A stretch of 64,000 nt of DNA. Source: Tenacibaculum sp. MAR_2009_124 (GTDB lineage: Bacteria; Bacteroidota; Bacteroidia; Flavobacteriales; Flavobacteriaceae). Location: contig NZ_FNSF01000002.1 in the NCBI RefSeq assembly GCF_900105455.1, positions 675,501 to 739,500 of the forward strand. Reading direction: 5' to 3'. Made by a program: the position numbers and the translations under genes. The stretch's first letter is position 1, and the number at the start of each line of letters is the position of its first letter. Shown piece after piece: positions 37,559 to 46,906 of this stretch. Under the pieces are notes generated by a model. The model had not been told where the DNA came from. It saw only the letters and a list, made by a program, of their open reading frames with translations, and ran no database searches.

Positions 37559-38578
37559 TTATCTTTCTATATATGCAACCCCAAAAGGGTTAATACCTGA
37601 ATCTAACGTGCTGTTGAGTGATAGGTTATTATTAGAAATATCAAATAATTGAATTTTATTTTGTGTCATACCAGAATAGGTAACGATAAGTTTGTTACCG
37701 TCTGTGTTAATAGCTAAATTATGTGTGGCATCAAATTCGGTTTCAAAAGTAGAAATGACGGTATCTTGATTGTCTAAAACACCAATCTTTCCACCAGGTA
37801 AGTCAGCAACAAATAATTTATTATTTGTACTTGTTACGCCATGAGCTCCAGAAAAAAGAGTATTGTTTAAAATAGCCAAATTGGATGGGTTGTGCTTTTT
37901 GACTTCTCCATTGTTTTGAGATAAAGAATATAAATTATTATCTCTGTATCCTACATGACCATCTCCACCTATTTCAAGTGTGTTTTCTATAGAGAAATCG
38001 GTTGTATTATATTGAATTAGATAGCTTTTGTCGCTTCCATCTAGGATGGTTACATAGGCAAACGTACCTTCTGGATTTATAATGACGTCGTGTTGTACCG
38101 CTGCATCGCTCAAATTGAGATCCATAGGTAAATTGATAGTTTTTTTGACAGTGAAAGCATTTAAATCTACGACAGTTGTTGTTTTAACGTTACCATTGAT
38201 ATTGTTTACCCACAATTGATTGGTTGAATCATTTAGCCACAAATGAAAAGCCCCTAATCCGACTTCTAGTGTACGTTCTACTTCGAAAGTACCTGGATTT
38301 ATTTCATACAACATTCCATTTTCGAGTCCGCCTGTGTAAATTTTATCCTTTTCGGATGAATAGGCAACATATGTTGGCTGCGTACCGTCTGGTAAATTGG
38401 TTGTTCCCATCAGAGATAAATCATTAACATTATGATATGTTATTGTATTATTTCCTCTATTGGCAACAGCGAATAGCATGCTTTTGGGAGTGGGTTCATT
38501 TGAATCATCTTTACAAGAAAATACAAATACCATTAAAAATACCCAAGAGAGTATTTTTACATTCTTCTTAAATTTCAT
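37559..38578 (-). CDS. Beta-propeller lipoprotein (YncE/YVTN-like), possible BtuG-like B12-binding protein
   Basis: 339 residues: lipoprotein signal (MKFKKNVKILSWVFLMVFVFSC) then repeated blades, e.g. NRGNNTITYHNVNDLSL, EKDKIYTGGLENGMLYEINPG, NNKLFVADLPGGKIGVLDNQD, GNKLIVTYSGMTQNKIQLFD. The fold is a YncE/YVTN seven-bladed propeller. In gut Bacteroides, BtuG is a surface beta-propeller lipoprotein that captures vitamin B12 for BtuB. This gene sits between two B12 operons, so a BtuG-like role is possible, but that is by context. No riboswitch is seen in front of it. Confidence 0.75.
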   Translation of the reverse strand: MKFKKNVKILSWVFLMVFVFSCKDDSNEPTPKSMLFAVANRGNNTITYHNVNDLSLMGTTNLPDGTQPTYVAYSSEKDKIYTGGLENGMLYEINPGTFEVERTLEVGLGAFHLWLNDSTNQLWVNNINGNVKTTTVVDLNAFTVKKTINLPMDLNLSDAAVQHDVIINPEGTFAYVTILDGSDKSYLIQYNTTDFSIENTLEIGGDGHVGYRDNNLYSLSQNNGEVKKHNPSNLAILNNTLFSGAHGVTSTNNKLFVADLPGGKIGVLDNQDTVISTFETEFDATHNLAINTDGNKLIVTYSGMTQNKIQLFDISNNNLSLNSTLDSGINPFGVAYIER

Positions 38579-38813
38579 AAATGTTTAGTTTTTGATTAGT
38601 TTTTCGAATACCTGAATAAATTATGTAGGTAGTCTTAATTTTTTTAGTCGAAATATAGATTCTAAAAAAATAAAAAATAGTTTAACAACCGACAATAATT
38701 ATCATCAATTACAGCTATCTATAATTGTTCTTTGTATTGTCGTTAGTCGATTTAAATCAAAAACCTTACAAAGTAGCTGATTATTAGTTGTTTGAAAGGG
38801 TGTGTTTGGTGTT

Positions 38814-39494
38814 TTACCAATAAACATACTCTCTTTTTGAAATACTTTCTAACTTCGAATCTTCGGTAAAATATTCTTGATATAAAAAGTTCCCATATCG
38901 ATCTAGCTTTTCATTTTTAATCAATAATGTCTTCGTTGTTTTCTCTTTTCCATTATTAACAATAACCTTTGAAACTCTATTGTTATTATATACGAATTTT
39001 TTTGAAGTTTGATAGTTTATTTCGTTGGTTTCAGTATTCGTGTTTGTATTGATCCACTCTAAAATTCTTTGCTTCTTATCCAGTTTTTTTGTTGACGTAA
39101 TCAATAATGGAAAGTTATTAGTTTTGTATTCAGAGTGAATCGTATTCTCAATGAATGTATCATTACCAATAGCTGAAAGGTTTTCATAATAGCCGTCGTA
39201 AGAGGTCAATTTAAAAGCACTATTGTCAACTCTTTTATAAAATGTAAGTGATCCAAGCTCATATTCGTCGTTATCAATAGACATATAAGTCTCACTTTTC
39301 TGAATATATCCGTTTTTGTCAAAATAGTAAACGTATTTATAACTATAGCTTTCAGGAAGTTTTACTTCGATGAATTCTGTCATTTTTTTAGGTTTTCCAT
39401 TAATCCCTTCAAGTTTCGAATGTTGGGGGAATTTCTTTTGCGAATATGAATTCGTTAAAAAAATGAGAGTTATTATGGTTATAAGTTTTTTCAT
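38814..39494 (-). CDS. Secreted protein of unknown function
   Basis: 226 residues with a signal peptide (MKKLITIITLIFLTNSYSQ) and no recognised domain. Several segments look like the YD-type beta-strands of Bacteroidota envelope proteins (YKYVYYFDKNGYIQKSETY, KKFVYNNNRVSKVIV, LDRYGNFLYQEYF). It stands alone, with about 235 bp of AT-rich DNA before the beta-propeller gene. I do not recognise a function. Confidence 0.7.
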   Translation of the reverse strand: MKKLITIITLIFLTNSYSQKKFPQHSKLEGINGKPKKMTEFIEVKLPESYSYKYVYYFDKNGYIQKSETYMSIDNDEYELGSLTFYKRVDNSAFKLTSYDGYYENLSAIGNDTFIENTIHSEYKTNNFPLLITSTKKLDKKQRILEWINTNTNTETNEINYQTSKKFVYNNNRVSKVIVNNGKEKTTKTLLIKNEKLDRYGNFLYQEYFTEDSKLESISKREYVYW

Positions 39495-39581
39495 GATAAA
39501 AGGTCAAAATGTGGTAAGTAGGTTTGTTATAATGAATTTTTTGAGCGAATGTAGTAATTATTTCAGTTTAAACATCTAAAA

Positions 39582-40721
39582 TTAGATTCCAAGAATAAGT
39601 TTATGAGGGAATTTGATAATAATTAAGATTATACCTAAAATCAGAATAATACCAGAGACAAAGCCCAAAACTTTTATTAATCGATTTGGTTTGTAGGGAA
39701 TGTTCTTTTGTTTCTTTTTAGTCAACAAACCAATAACTACCCCACCTAATAATCCGCCGAAATGAGCTGCATTATCAATAATATCAAAAGCAAAAACACC
39801 AACCATACCAACTAAGGCAATTGTGGTTAACATGGATTTGATGATATTTCTTGGTATGTCATTTTTGAATTTAAGAGCAATTATTAAAACAAAACCTATT
39901 AGCCCCATAATTCCCCCTGATGACCCTACCGAGGTTTCATCAAGTAAAATTAGACTAAATAGACTTCCTATAATGCCAGAGGCGAGGAACACAATTAGAA
40001 AGTAGGAAACGCCTGAAATTCTAATAACCATTTTTCCAATAGAATACATAGCACTAGCGTTAAACATTATGTGAAGGAACCCTCCATGCACTAGTATGCA
40101 GGTTAACAATCGCCAGTATTCTCCACTCTTAGTGATCTCTTTAACGAGTCCCATAGATTCAATTGAATTGTTTAGTCCAACGATGAATTGAAATATAGAA
40201 ATCAATATTATAATTCCTGAGAAAAAATAAATGGAAATTATTGTTTTTTGTTGAACCCAAAATTCGAACTTTATTTCAGCGGATTCTTTTATGCAATTGA
40301 CTTTGTTAATTTTTTTCAGAATACTTAGTTCGTATATTGAACTTAATAATGGTATTATTCCAAAGATTATAAAATATAAATAGATAGTATTACTTGAATG
40401 AAAACTTTCTTCAGAAAATAGGCTCGATAGGACAAAAAAACCAAAGAGTATAGTCCAAAATATAGTGAACTTTAAATTTGCTTTTATATTTGTTCTTCTT
40501 TTTATTAGAATGGGTTCAAGTGTTATGAAATCAGATCCAGGAATAATGAAAGTATCATGTTCCGGAGTCGCTACGTACATGATATTGTCGAAATTTTTAA
40601 GTGTATTATACAGTTCTTCTTCACTGCATTCTGTTGGTGATGTTTTTGTATCTAACCAATAAGCATACTCTATCCAAGGGGCTTTTTTAGGCAGTATGAT
40701 TTCGTCTTCCCAATTTTTCAT
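39582..40721 (-). CDS. Rhomboid family intramembrane serine protease
   Basis: 379 residues. A cytosolic N-terminal part (about 1-85) precedes the membrane domain. Catalytic Ser lies in GSSGGIMGLIG and catalytic His in AAHFGGLLGGV; the rhomboid L1/TM2 motif GGFLHIMFNASAMY is also present. Six or more hydrophobic segments. Substrates unknown. Flanked by a secreted protein gene and a divergent lipoprotein gene. Confidence 0.92.
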   Translation of the reverse strand: MKNWEDEIILPKKAPWIEYAYWLDTKTSPTECSEEELYNTLKNFDNIMYVATPEHDTFIIPGSDFITLEPILIKRRTNIKANLKFTIFWTILFGFFVLSSLFSEESFHSSNTIYLYFIIFGIIPLLSSIYELSILKKINKVNCIKESAEIKFEFWVQQKTIISIYFFSGIIILISIFQFIVGLNNSIESMGLVKEITKSGEYWRLLTCILVHGGFLHIMFNASAMYSIGKMVIRISGVSYFLIVFLASGIIGSLFSLILLDETSVGSSGGIMGLIGFVLIIALKFKNDIPRNIIKSMLTTIALVGMVGVFAFDIIDNAAHFGGLLGGVVIGLLTKKKQKNIPYKPNRLIKVLGFVSGIILILGIILIIIKFPHKLILGI

Positions 40722-40816
40722 AGCATTCTTTATTTACGTCAAATATATTATTATTTTAATATCTAAATTTTGTTAAAACTCGTATTTTTATCTTCATTGA
40801 AAAACAACCAAATGTC

Positions 40817-41395
40817 ATGAACAATACAAACTATTTTAAAGCAATTGTTTTTACTTTTCTACTATCCGTACTATTTATTTCATGTAATGAAAAAGAAGAC
40901 AATTTCTTAAAAGAAATGGAGCGTGATTGGTTCGCTAAGGGAAACGCCGATTGGAATTTTTCAAATGATGTTCTTGCAGGTGTCATTAAGGAAGGTGATG
41001 GCTTTATACACTCAAAAAAGAGTTATAAAAATTTCATTTTAGAACTAGAGTTTAAACCGGGTAACACTATTAACTCAGGTGTTTTTATTCGTTGCAAGAA
41101 CGATAGTATTAATCCGATAAATTGTTATGAATTCAATATTTGGGATAACCACCCTAATCAAAAATATAGAACGGGAGCAGTTGTGTTGAAGTCGTCACCT
41201 TTAGCCAAAGTAACTACAATTGGAAAATGGAATACTTATAAAATTAGATGCCATCAAAATAGCTTGCAAGCTTGGATTAATGGCATATTAGTAACTGATA
41301 TTATTGATAGGAACCATATTGAAGGTCTTATCGGGGTACAAGCTTCCGGGAGTGGTACTGTTCAATTTAGAAAATTTGATTTAATTTTAAGGTAG
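40817..41395 (+). CDS. DUF1080 / 3-keto-disaccharide hydrolase-like lipoprotein
   Basis: 192 residues. Signal MNNTNYFKAIVFTFLLSVLFISC gives a lipoprotein. The remainder is a concanavalin-like DUF1080 domain: FILELEFKPGNTINSGVFIR, CYEFNIWDNHP, GKWNTYKIRCHQNSLQAWING, IGVQASGSGTVQFRKF. Family members hydrolyse 3-keto-glycosides. Overlaps the convergent gene by 9 bp. Confidence 0.85.
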   Translation: MNNTNYFKAIVFTFLLSVLFISCNEKEDNFLKEMERDWFAKGNADWNFSNDVLAGVIKEGDGFIHSKKSYKNFILELEFKPGNTINSGVFIRCKNDSINPINCYEFNIWDNHPNQKYRTGAVVLKSSPLAKVTTIGKWNTYKIRCHQNSLQAWINGILVTDIIDRNHIEGLIGVQASGSGTVQFRKFDLILR

Positions 41396-41830
41396 CCGAT
41401 TTTGCAATACTCTTTTTAATAAAATAAAGTTAATCGTTATAAATAGTAGAGGAATTAGGAAGAAAAGGAATATGATCAGTAAGCTAACGTCATCTCCATA
41501 TTTGAAATTTAAATTATGATAAAATGCAATACAAGCTAAAGTCAAAGTGACTATAAGACTTAATAATAAAAAAATATTATTGATTACTCTGATTATTCTA
41601 ACGTTAATATTTTTCTTATTAACGAGAACAGAAATAATGGCGGTTATAGCTGAAATATAACCAATTTTTGTATTTAGGTTAAAATGAAATCCATGGCCAG
41701 ATGCACTCATCAATAATAAAAAGAAGAGCATAAAGAAAACCAAGAGAAATATATAAATTTCGGCAGTATACTTTAAGGTGAATTCTACTATGGATTTAAA
41801 AGAGTTTTTTAAATAGTGCATGCAAAACAT
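41387..41830 (-). CDS. Small integral membrane protein, unknown
   Basis: 147 residues with about four hydrophobic segments (YIFLLVFFMLFFLLLMSA, IGYISAITAIISVLV, IFLLLSLIVTLTLACIAFY, LLIIFLFFLIPLLFITINF). No domain recognised. A second ATG three codons later (MHYLKNSF) could be the start. It lies 40 bp after cbiX on the same strand but is unlikely to share its function. Confidence 0.6.
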   Translation of the reverse strand: MFCMHYLKNSFKSIVEFTLKYTAEIYIFLLVFFMLFFLLLMSASGHGFHFNLNTKIGYISAITAIISVLVNKKNINVRIIRVINNIFLLLSLIVTLTLACIAFYHNLNFKYGDDVSLLIIFLFFLIPLLFITINFILLKRVLQNRLP

Positions 41831-41870
41831 TTAGTCGATTAATACATAGATATGTTATAAAGAAAATTTA

Positions 41871-42809
41871 TTAAATCCCTAAAATCTTTTTGATTGTATT
41901 TCCAATACCACTCTTTTGCTCACCAGGCTTTTCATCTTCTTCAAACAAAATTCCCTTTACATTTAAATGATGACCAATTTGCTCTTGTCCTAAATATTCT
42001 TCAAAACCAACCACTTGTTTACGGTATTTACACATCTGACAATTCATGTTAGCAATACCATTTTTGGCTTCTTCCAAACGTTCGTCGAAAGCTTTTAAAA
42101 TTAATTCATCTGTTCCAAAAGGATCGGTGAATACATAATTGTTAATTGAAGACTCGTCCATAATTTTTACAGCATCATAAATTCTTTCTAACAATACGCC
42201 TGTAAAAAAGAAAAAAGGAATTACAATCGTTCTTTTAAAACCTAATTTATCAACCATTGCAAGGCTCTCTTTTATGCTAGGATAAGCTGTACCACTATAT
42301 CCAACTGTGGCGAATCCAAAACCAAGACCTTCCCACAGCATATTGGTTAGCTTGGCAACATCACTATTCGCATCTGGATCGGTAGTACCTCTTCCTACAA
42401 CCACTAAGCATGTTTCCTTTCTATCAATAGAAGGGAGTTTAGCCTCTGTTTCTTCAATACGCTTTACTGCTAAGTCTAACAAAAAAGAACTAACACCAAT
42501 GTGTTTTGCCATAGAAATGGTTAAGTCATTATGATAGGTCTGAAGAGTATTGAGTTCAAATGGTATATCATTCTTAGCATGAGATCCTGCGAATAAGATC
42601 ACTGGAAGCGCGTAGATTTTGCGAATACCGTTTAGGTACATACGTTCTACCGCGGCCTCGTATGTAGGATGATTAAACTCTAAAAAGCCATAATCGACTT
42701 CATAATCTTTTTCATAACGTTCTTTTAAGATAGTTACTAATCTCTTAAACGATGCTACCGCCGCCGGTCTTCTTGATCCGTGTCCACACAATAAAATTCC
42801 TTCTTTCAT
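41871..42809 (-). CDS. cbiX: Sirohydrochlorin chelatase, CbiX type
   Basis: Class II chelatase that inserts Co(II) (or Fe(II)) into sirohydrochlorin. 312 residues: two CbiX half-domains, the first with LLCGHGSRRPAAVASF and LPVILFAGSHAKNDIP, the second with VVVGRGTTDPDAN and IPFFFFTGVLLERI. A C-terminal extension has NCQMCKYRKQVVGFEEYLG, a Cys pair found in long CbiX. Next to cobA/SUMT, whose product is its substrate precursor. Last B12-related gene of the riboswitch-led operon. Confidence 0.9.
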   Translation of the reverse strand: MKEGILLCGHGSRRPAAVASFKRLVTILKERYEKDYEVDYGFLEFNHPTYEAAVERMYLNGIRKIYALPVILFAGSHAKNDIPFELNTLQTYHNDLTISMAKHIGVSSFLLDLAVKRIEETEAKLPSIDRKETCLVVVGRGTTDPDANSDVAKLTNMLWEGLGFGFATVGYSGTAYPSIKESLAMVDKLGFKRTIVIPFFFFTGVLLERIYDAVKIMDESSINNYVFTDPFGTDELILKAFDERLEEAKNGIANMNCQMCKYRKQVVGFEEYLGQEQIGHHLNVKGILFEEDEKPGEQKSGIGNTIKKILGI

Positions 42810-42831
42810 TTGTTAGTTTTTATAAGTTGTA

Positions 42832-43599
42832 TTATGAGTGTCGTTCGACAAATATTTGGTCTTTATTTAATTCATTTGACTGAATAGGAGTAGCCCCAAT
42901 AATAAAAACAACTGGCATTTCTAGAGAAGCGGAAGCTACAATTTTTTCAATGGTACCTAATGTCCCTGTTACGATTTTTTGGTTGGTTCTTGAAACATTA
43001 GAAATGGCATTTACAGGAATGTTTTCATCTTGGCATACGTCCAATAATTTAGGAATAATGCGATGTAAACTTTTTAATCCCATATAAATAGATATTGTAT
43101 TCCCTGCTTTTAGCATATGTGCAATTCCATTCAATTGTTCAAATGAATAATCGGCGGTATGAGCCGTACAAATAAGCATGGCATTGGAGTGGTTTCTTTC
43201 CGTAATAGGAATATTCAAATTATTTGCCGCTGCAATAGCGGCTGTAATTCCAGGAACAACTTCAAACGGAACCTTATGTTTTGTTAGGTAGCGCGCTTCT
43301 TCAGCAGCTCTTCCATAAATATAAGGATCTCCAGATTTTAATCGAACTACTCTTTCGCCTTTGTTATGGTGTTTATGTAGCAATACATTTATAGCTTCCT
43401 GTCGATCTATCTGATTCGATTGATCTCCGAATTTTCTTCCTACATAAATTTTTGTTCCATGTGTATTTAGTTTCAAGATTTCATCAGAAACCAAGTTGTC
43501 ATGTAAAATAATATCAGCTTCCTTAATAAGCCTGGAAGCTTTAACAGTTAGTAAGTCAGGGTCTCCAGGACCGGCACCTAGGATGGCTATTTTATGCAT
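42832..43599 (-). CDS. cobA: Uroporphyrinogen-III C-methyltransferase
   Basis: SUMT: two SAM-dependent methylations that make precorrin-2, the branch to siroheme and B12. 255 residues: ILGAGPGDPDLLTVKA, LHDNLVSDEIL, GRKFGDQSNQI, RLKSGDPYIYGRAAEEA, VVPGITAAIAAA, TAHTADYS. The stop of the upstream Rossmann gene abuts its start (1 nt apart). Precedes cbiX. Confidence 0.95.
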   Translation of the reverse strand: MHKIAILGAGPGDPDLLTVKASRLIKEADIILHDNLVSDEILKLNTHGTKIYVGRKFGDQSNQIDRQEAINVLLHKHHNKGERVVRLKSGDPYIYGRAAEEARYLTKHKVPFEVVPGITAAIAAANNLNIPITERNHSNAMLICTAHTADYSFEQLNGIAHMLKAGNTISIYMGLKSLHRIIPKLLDVCQDENIPVNAISNVSRTNQKIVTGTLGTIEKIVASASLEMPVVFIIGATPIQSNELNKDQIFVERHS

Positions 43600-44418
43600 T
43601 TAACGAACAAGAATTAGTGGATCTGGATACTTATATTTATAATCTAAGAGTGTTTTACTCTTTGTGTTTGAAATCTTTTTAAACTGAATTGATTCGGTTT
43701 CTTTGAATTCAGGCGGAGTTAAATTCGCTTTTGTTGCGGCCAGGGTATAAAACTCTTTCCTTAAAGGATGTTCATCGGCACAGCCGTTAATAGTTTCTCC
43801 CCAACTGTTATGTTCAATAATAGCGTCAATTAGTCCGATACAATCATCTTGGTGTATAACATTAATAGGAGCTTTACCATTTGCAACCTCTTTTTTATTG
43901 GCTAGGAATCGACCAGGAACTCTGTCGTAACCAATAAGACCTGCCAGCCTTAACACGGTAAGATTTTCTTTTGAATAAGATTTTAAAACATTTTCAACGG
44001 CCAATACGGCTCTACCAGATTCTTTTTCTGGTTTGTTCTCGACAGATTCGGTTACCCAGTCGTTTGTGTTTTGATATACAGAGGTAGAACTAACAAAAAT
44101 AACCTTTTGAGAATCATTTATATATGGAAGAATACTACGAATTTGTTCTTGGTAAATGTTAATAATATCTGGAATTCTCCTTGGAGGAAAATTAATAATA
44201 ATAATATCACTACCTGAAAGGAAATCTCTGTAAATATCTTGATTGTTGTTTTCTCCTAGTTTAAAAATATAAGGCTGAATTCCAGCTTCAGTTAGTATTG
44301 ATTTTTTACTTATAGAAGTACTAGAACCTTTAATTACATAATTTTTTGAAATTAAATGTTTTGCTAAAGGGAGGCCTAACCAGCCGCAACCAAGAATACT
44401 AATTTGTTTTTTATTCAT
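43600..44418 (-). CDS. NAD(P)-binding Rossmann protein (SDR/epimerase-like)
   Basis: 272 residues beginning ISILGCGWLGLPLAKHLISK, a dinucleotide-binding loop, with VIFVSSTSVYQ at the usual Ser position and VLRLAGLIGYDRVPG. It resembles YeeZ-like epimerases. Its place just before cobA suggests a link to tetrapyrrole chemistry (for example a role beside a precorrin-2 oxidase), but no established CysG/Met8 motif is visible. Function unassigned. Confidence 0.72.
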   Translation of the reverse strand: MNKKQISILGCGWLGLPLAKHLISKNYVIKGSSTSISKKSILTEAGIQPYIFKLGENNNQDIYRDFLSGSDIIIINFPPRRIPDIINIYQEQIRSILPYINDSQKVIFVSSTSVYQNTNDWVTESVENKPEKESGRAVLAVENVLKSYSKENLTVLRLAGLIGYDRVPGRFLANKKEVANGKAPINVIHQDDCIGLIDAIIEHNSWGETINGCADEHPLRKEFYTLAATKANLTPPEFKETESIQFKKISNTKSKTLLDYKYKYPDPLILVR

Positions 44419-44508
44419 TAGAATACATTTATATTGAATTCCGAACCTATAATAAACCTTAGATTTCGCTATTAAATAGTGCTAATTGAAAAGACAATCA
44501 TTAGAGAT

Positions 44509-45339
44509 TTAAAACTCTAAATTCATAACTTTATTAATGTCCATATTTAGATAAATACTAAGAAAATAATTCCAAGCGTCATTATTACTTTTAGGAATAC
44601 TAATTGTCATTAAAAACTTACCTTTTCTATTTTTCAGGCGAAGATAACCAATATACTCCGAATTTTCTCGATCCCAAATAACTTCTGCAACTCCAACTTT
44701 ACGGTCTTTTATTTCCTGAGCAACATCTTTTTCCATAACTTTTGTAATTGGACCGATTGCTAGTTTGAAATTAGTTTCTTCTCCACTAACAATCATATCG
44801 AAGACATCGGTGTATTCTACTTGATGTTTTTTCGAAATCATTATTTCAACATTGTTAGGGAATGTAATCCTAAAACCAGTAAAATGCTCAAATAGCTTTT
44901 TGAATAAGGGGTATAAATATTGATCCGAAGCGGAAGACCTTGATACTAAAACGTTACCATATTCTGAATCTGTTTTTCGATTAAATACAACAGGTTTCAA
45001 TGACCTTTCATTATCCGAAACCATATTTTTCCAACCATCTTGAAACAACAAATATTCTGGAATTGATTGGTTGTTTTTTGTATGTCCATCAACTATTTCA
45101 ATAGCCTTTTCTGGAGTTAAATTTTTATACCAAAAATTACCTGGTTCAACTATCCAAGTTGGGGCATCTTCACATCGTCCATTGCATCGAGTTCTAATGG
45201 TATGTGTATCGTCCCAAAGTTCTTCGTTTCTGAGATGAGCTCTGGCTTCTCTAACCGCCATTTCACCATTAGCTTTTTTACAAGAACCTCCATCACAAAA
45301 AAGGAAAGTTGTTTTTGCTTTTGCTACATTTTTTCCCAT
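44509..45339 (-). CDS. (2Fe-2S) thioredoxin-like ferredoxin domain protein
   Basis: 276 residues. N-terminal domain (about 10-90) has the four-Cys thioredoxin-like [2Fe-2S] pattern: FLFCDGGSCKKANG and RTRCNGRCEDAPTWIVEPG. The C-terminal part (about 110-276) matches no family I know. Such ferredoxins sit beside CbiX-type chelatases in cobalamin clusters and may supply electrons or metal. Start overlaps the PepSY gene by 16 bp. Confidence 0.75.
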   Translation of the reverse strand: MGKNVAKAKTTFLFCDGGSCKKANGEMAVREARAHLRNEELWDDTHTIRTRCNGRCEDAPTWIVEPGNFWYKNLTPEKAIEIVDGHTKNNQSIPEYLLFQDGWKNMVSDNERSLKPVVFNRKTDSEYGNVLVSRSSASDQYLYPLFKKLFEHFTGFRITFPNNVEIMISKKHQVEYTDVFDMIVSGEETNFKLAIGPITKVMEKDVAQEIKDRKVGVAEVIWDRENSEYIGYLRLKNRKGKFLMTISIPKSNNDAWNYFLSIYLNMDINKVMNLEF

Positions 45340-46850
45340 GAGTTTATATGTTTTAGTTTGGTTTGTTTTTTTCTATTTCTTTTTTCATGTTTCTTCTTTC
45401 GTTGTTTTCTTTTTAAAAACTTAACTCCCATTACAGTTCCAGTAAAACAAACAACGGTTCCACCTATTAAAAGAACAATGAGTAAGATATCCCACAGAGG
45501 TCTATTCCAGGCAAGAAATGGAAAGTCTAAGCTGTGAAGGCCGTGATATATCCAACGTTGAATTCTGTTTTTAGTAGAACATTTGTAAATGATTTTTGTG
45601 GTTTCTAGATCAATATAATAGCTTGTCTCAGTATTGGTGTCAATTCTAAGTACAGGTAATTTTTTAGTATTATGTCTGCTGTAATAATAGTTGTCGTAGG
45701 TTTCAAGTAAAGTGATTTTGGTAATGCTATTATTTCTGGGAAATGATTCGATTATTTCAATATAATCTTCAGTTTCAGGAATCACTTCAGGTTCTGAAAG
45801 GTTAAATAAAATTTCCTGTTTATGATTGTAAGCAGTTGAGAAAACACTTCCTTTAAAATAAGAGAAATTAACTTCTTGAAATTCTGAATTACTTATTTGA
45901 TGAAGGAAGTTGTTCCATTCTTCTTGATGGATGTTTTTTAAGGTAAAGCTTCCTTTTTGCCAACATTTCAGTTCTGTTTTAGAAAGGCTAGTACTAGGTG
46001 TCCAGCTAAAAGGAGTCATACTCATCCAACCACTGAATATCCAAGTACATATGAATGTCCCAAAGAATAATCCGAAGTAATAATGGAAATTATACCATTT
46101 GTTTTTAAAACGCTTGAAGTTTGCTTTCGGTTTCTTTTTGTAGCGAACAATTCCTGTAAAAACGCCCGTAAGTACCATAAAAAATCCCAAAGCAGATATC
46201 CATACGATAAGCTGATACCAAAGGGCATTATGGATTCTTATGTCTTTGAAATAAATCCAGTGAGGAATTGCTCCGAGCCAAGACCAAAACCTTTCTGTTG
46301 AGGTATTGATTGCTAAAACTTTTCCTGTTAGAGAAGAAATATAAACATAAGTTCGGTCATCATTTTCAAAATTGACCTTATAGATTGGCATATGACTTAA
46401 AAAGCGTGTTCTTGGAATCCACTGATCTAATTCTGTTAAGATATGTACAGTTCCTTTTTCTGTAATTTTTGAATTTTCCTTTGCTATGGAAATCGCTTTT
46501 TCTTTGTTTATGTTTATTGACTCACCATTATCGGCGTATTTCGAAATAACTTTTCCTCTATGAGATGTTAAGTGATAAACAGGGTGTTTTAATTGATGAC
46601 TCAAAGAGAGACTATAGATAGTATCTGAAGCCTGTTCTTTAAATATTGTGGTTGGCGAAAGTAAGTTTGTAATATGGTAAGCAGGAAGCATGCTTTTTTG
46701 TTCACTTTTACTTAAAAAAGGAAATGATTGGTACATCATAACAATCCCTGAAAGAAACCAAATAAGAAATAAAGCACTGAAAAATGTTCCGAGCCAATGA
46801 TGGAGGGAAATTATTGTTTTTTGAAGTTTTTGGGTGGTTAGTTTTTGCAC
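45324..46850 (-). CDS. PepSY-domain membrane protein
   Basis: 508 residues, PepSY-associated transmembrane (PepSY_TM) family: N-terminal helix with HHWLGTFFSALFLIWFLSG, PepSY-like domains (INKEKAISIAKENSK), helices near 195-220, 265-290 and 460-485, and a basic C-terminus (KRKQRKKKHEKRNRKK). Such proteins follow TonB receptors in siderophore and B12 uptake loci and may act as metal or corrinoid reductases; that role is inference. It lies 56 bp after the receptor gene, across a stable hairpin. Confidence 0.83.
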   Translation of the reverse strand: MQKLTTQKLQKTIISLHHWLGTFFSALFLIWFLSGIVMMYQSFPFLSKSEQKSMLPAYHITNLLSPTTIFKEQASDTIYSLSLSHQLKHPVYHLTSHRGKVISKYADNGESININKEKAISIAKENSKITEKGTVHILTELDQWIPRTRFLSHMPIYKVNFENDDRTYVYISSLTGKVLAINTSTERFWSWLGAIPHWIYFKDIRIHNALWYQLIVWISALGFFMVLTGVFTGIVRYKKKPKANFKRFKNKWYNFHYYFGLFFGTFICTWIFSGWMSMTPFSWTPSTSLSKTELKCWQKGSFTLKNIHQEEWNNFLHQISNSEFQEVNFSYFKGSVFSTAYNHKQEILFNLSEPEVIPETEDYIEIIESFPRNNSITKITLLETYDNYYYSRHNTKKLPVLRIDTNTETSYYIDLETTKIIYKCSTKNRIQRWIYHGLHSLDFPFLAWNRPLWDILLIVLLIGGTVVCFTGTVMGVKFLKRKQRKKKHEKRNRKKQTKLKHINSWEKM

Positions 46851-46871
46851 GATAGAAGGTTCTATACAAAT

Positions 46872-46900
46872 AGAGCTGCCTATTTAAAATAGACAGCTCT
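46872..46900 (-). terminator. Hairpin between the TonB receptor and PepSY genes
   Basis: AGAGCTG..CTATTT / AATAG..CAGCTCT with no T-run after it. It could be a partial terminator or RNA-stability hairpin that lets the receptor be expressed more than downstream genes. Confidence 0.4.
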
Positions 46901-46906
46901 TGATCA

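Noticed and set aside
41387..41830. Membrane gene as part of the B12 operon
   Set aside because: It is the last gene after cbiX on the same strand, but has no family link to corrin or metal transport, so the operon role is not claimed.
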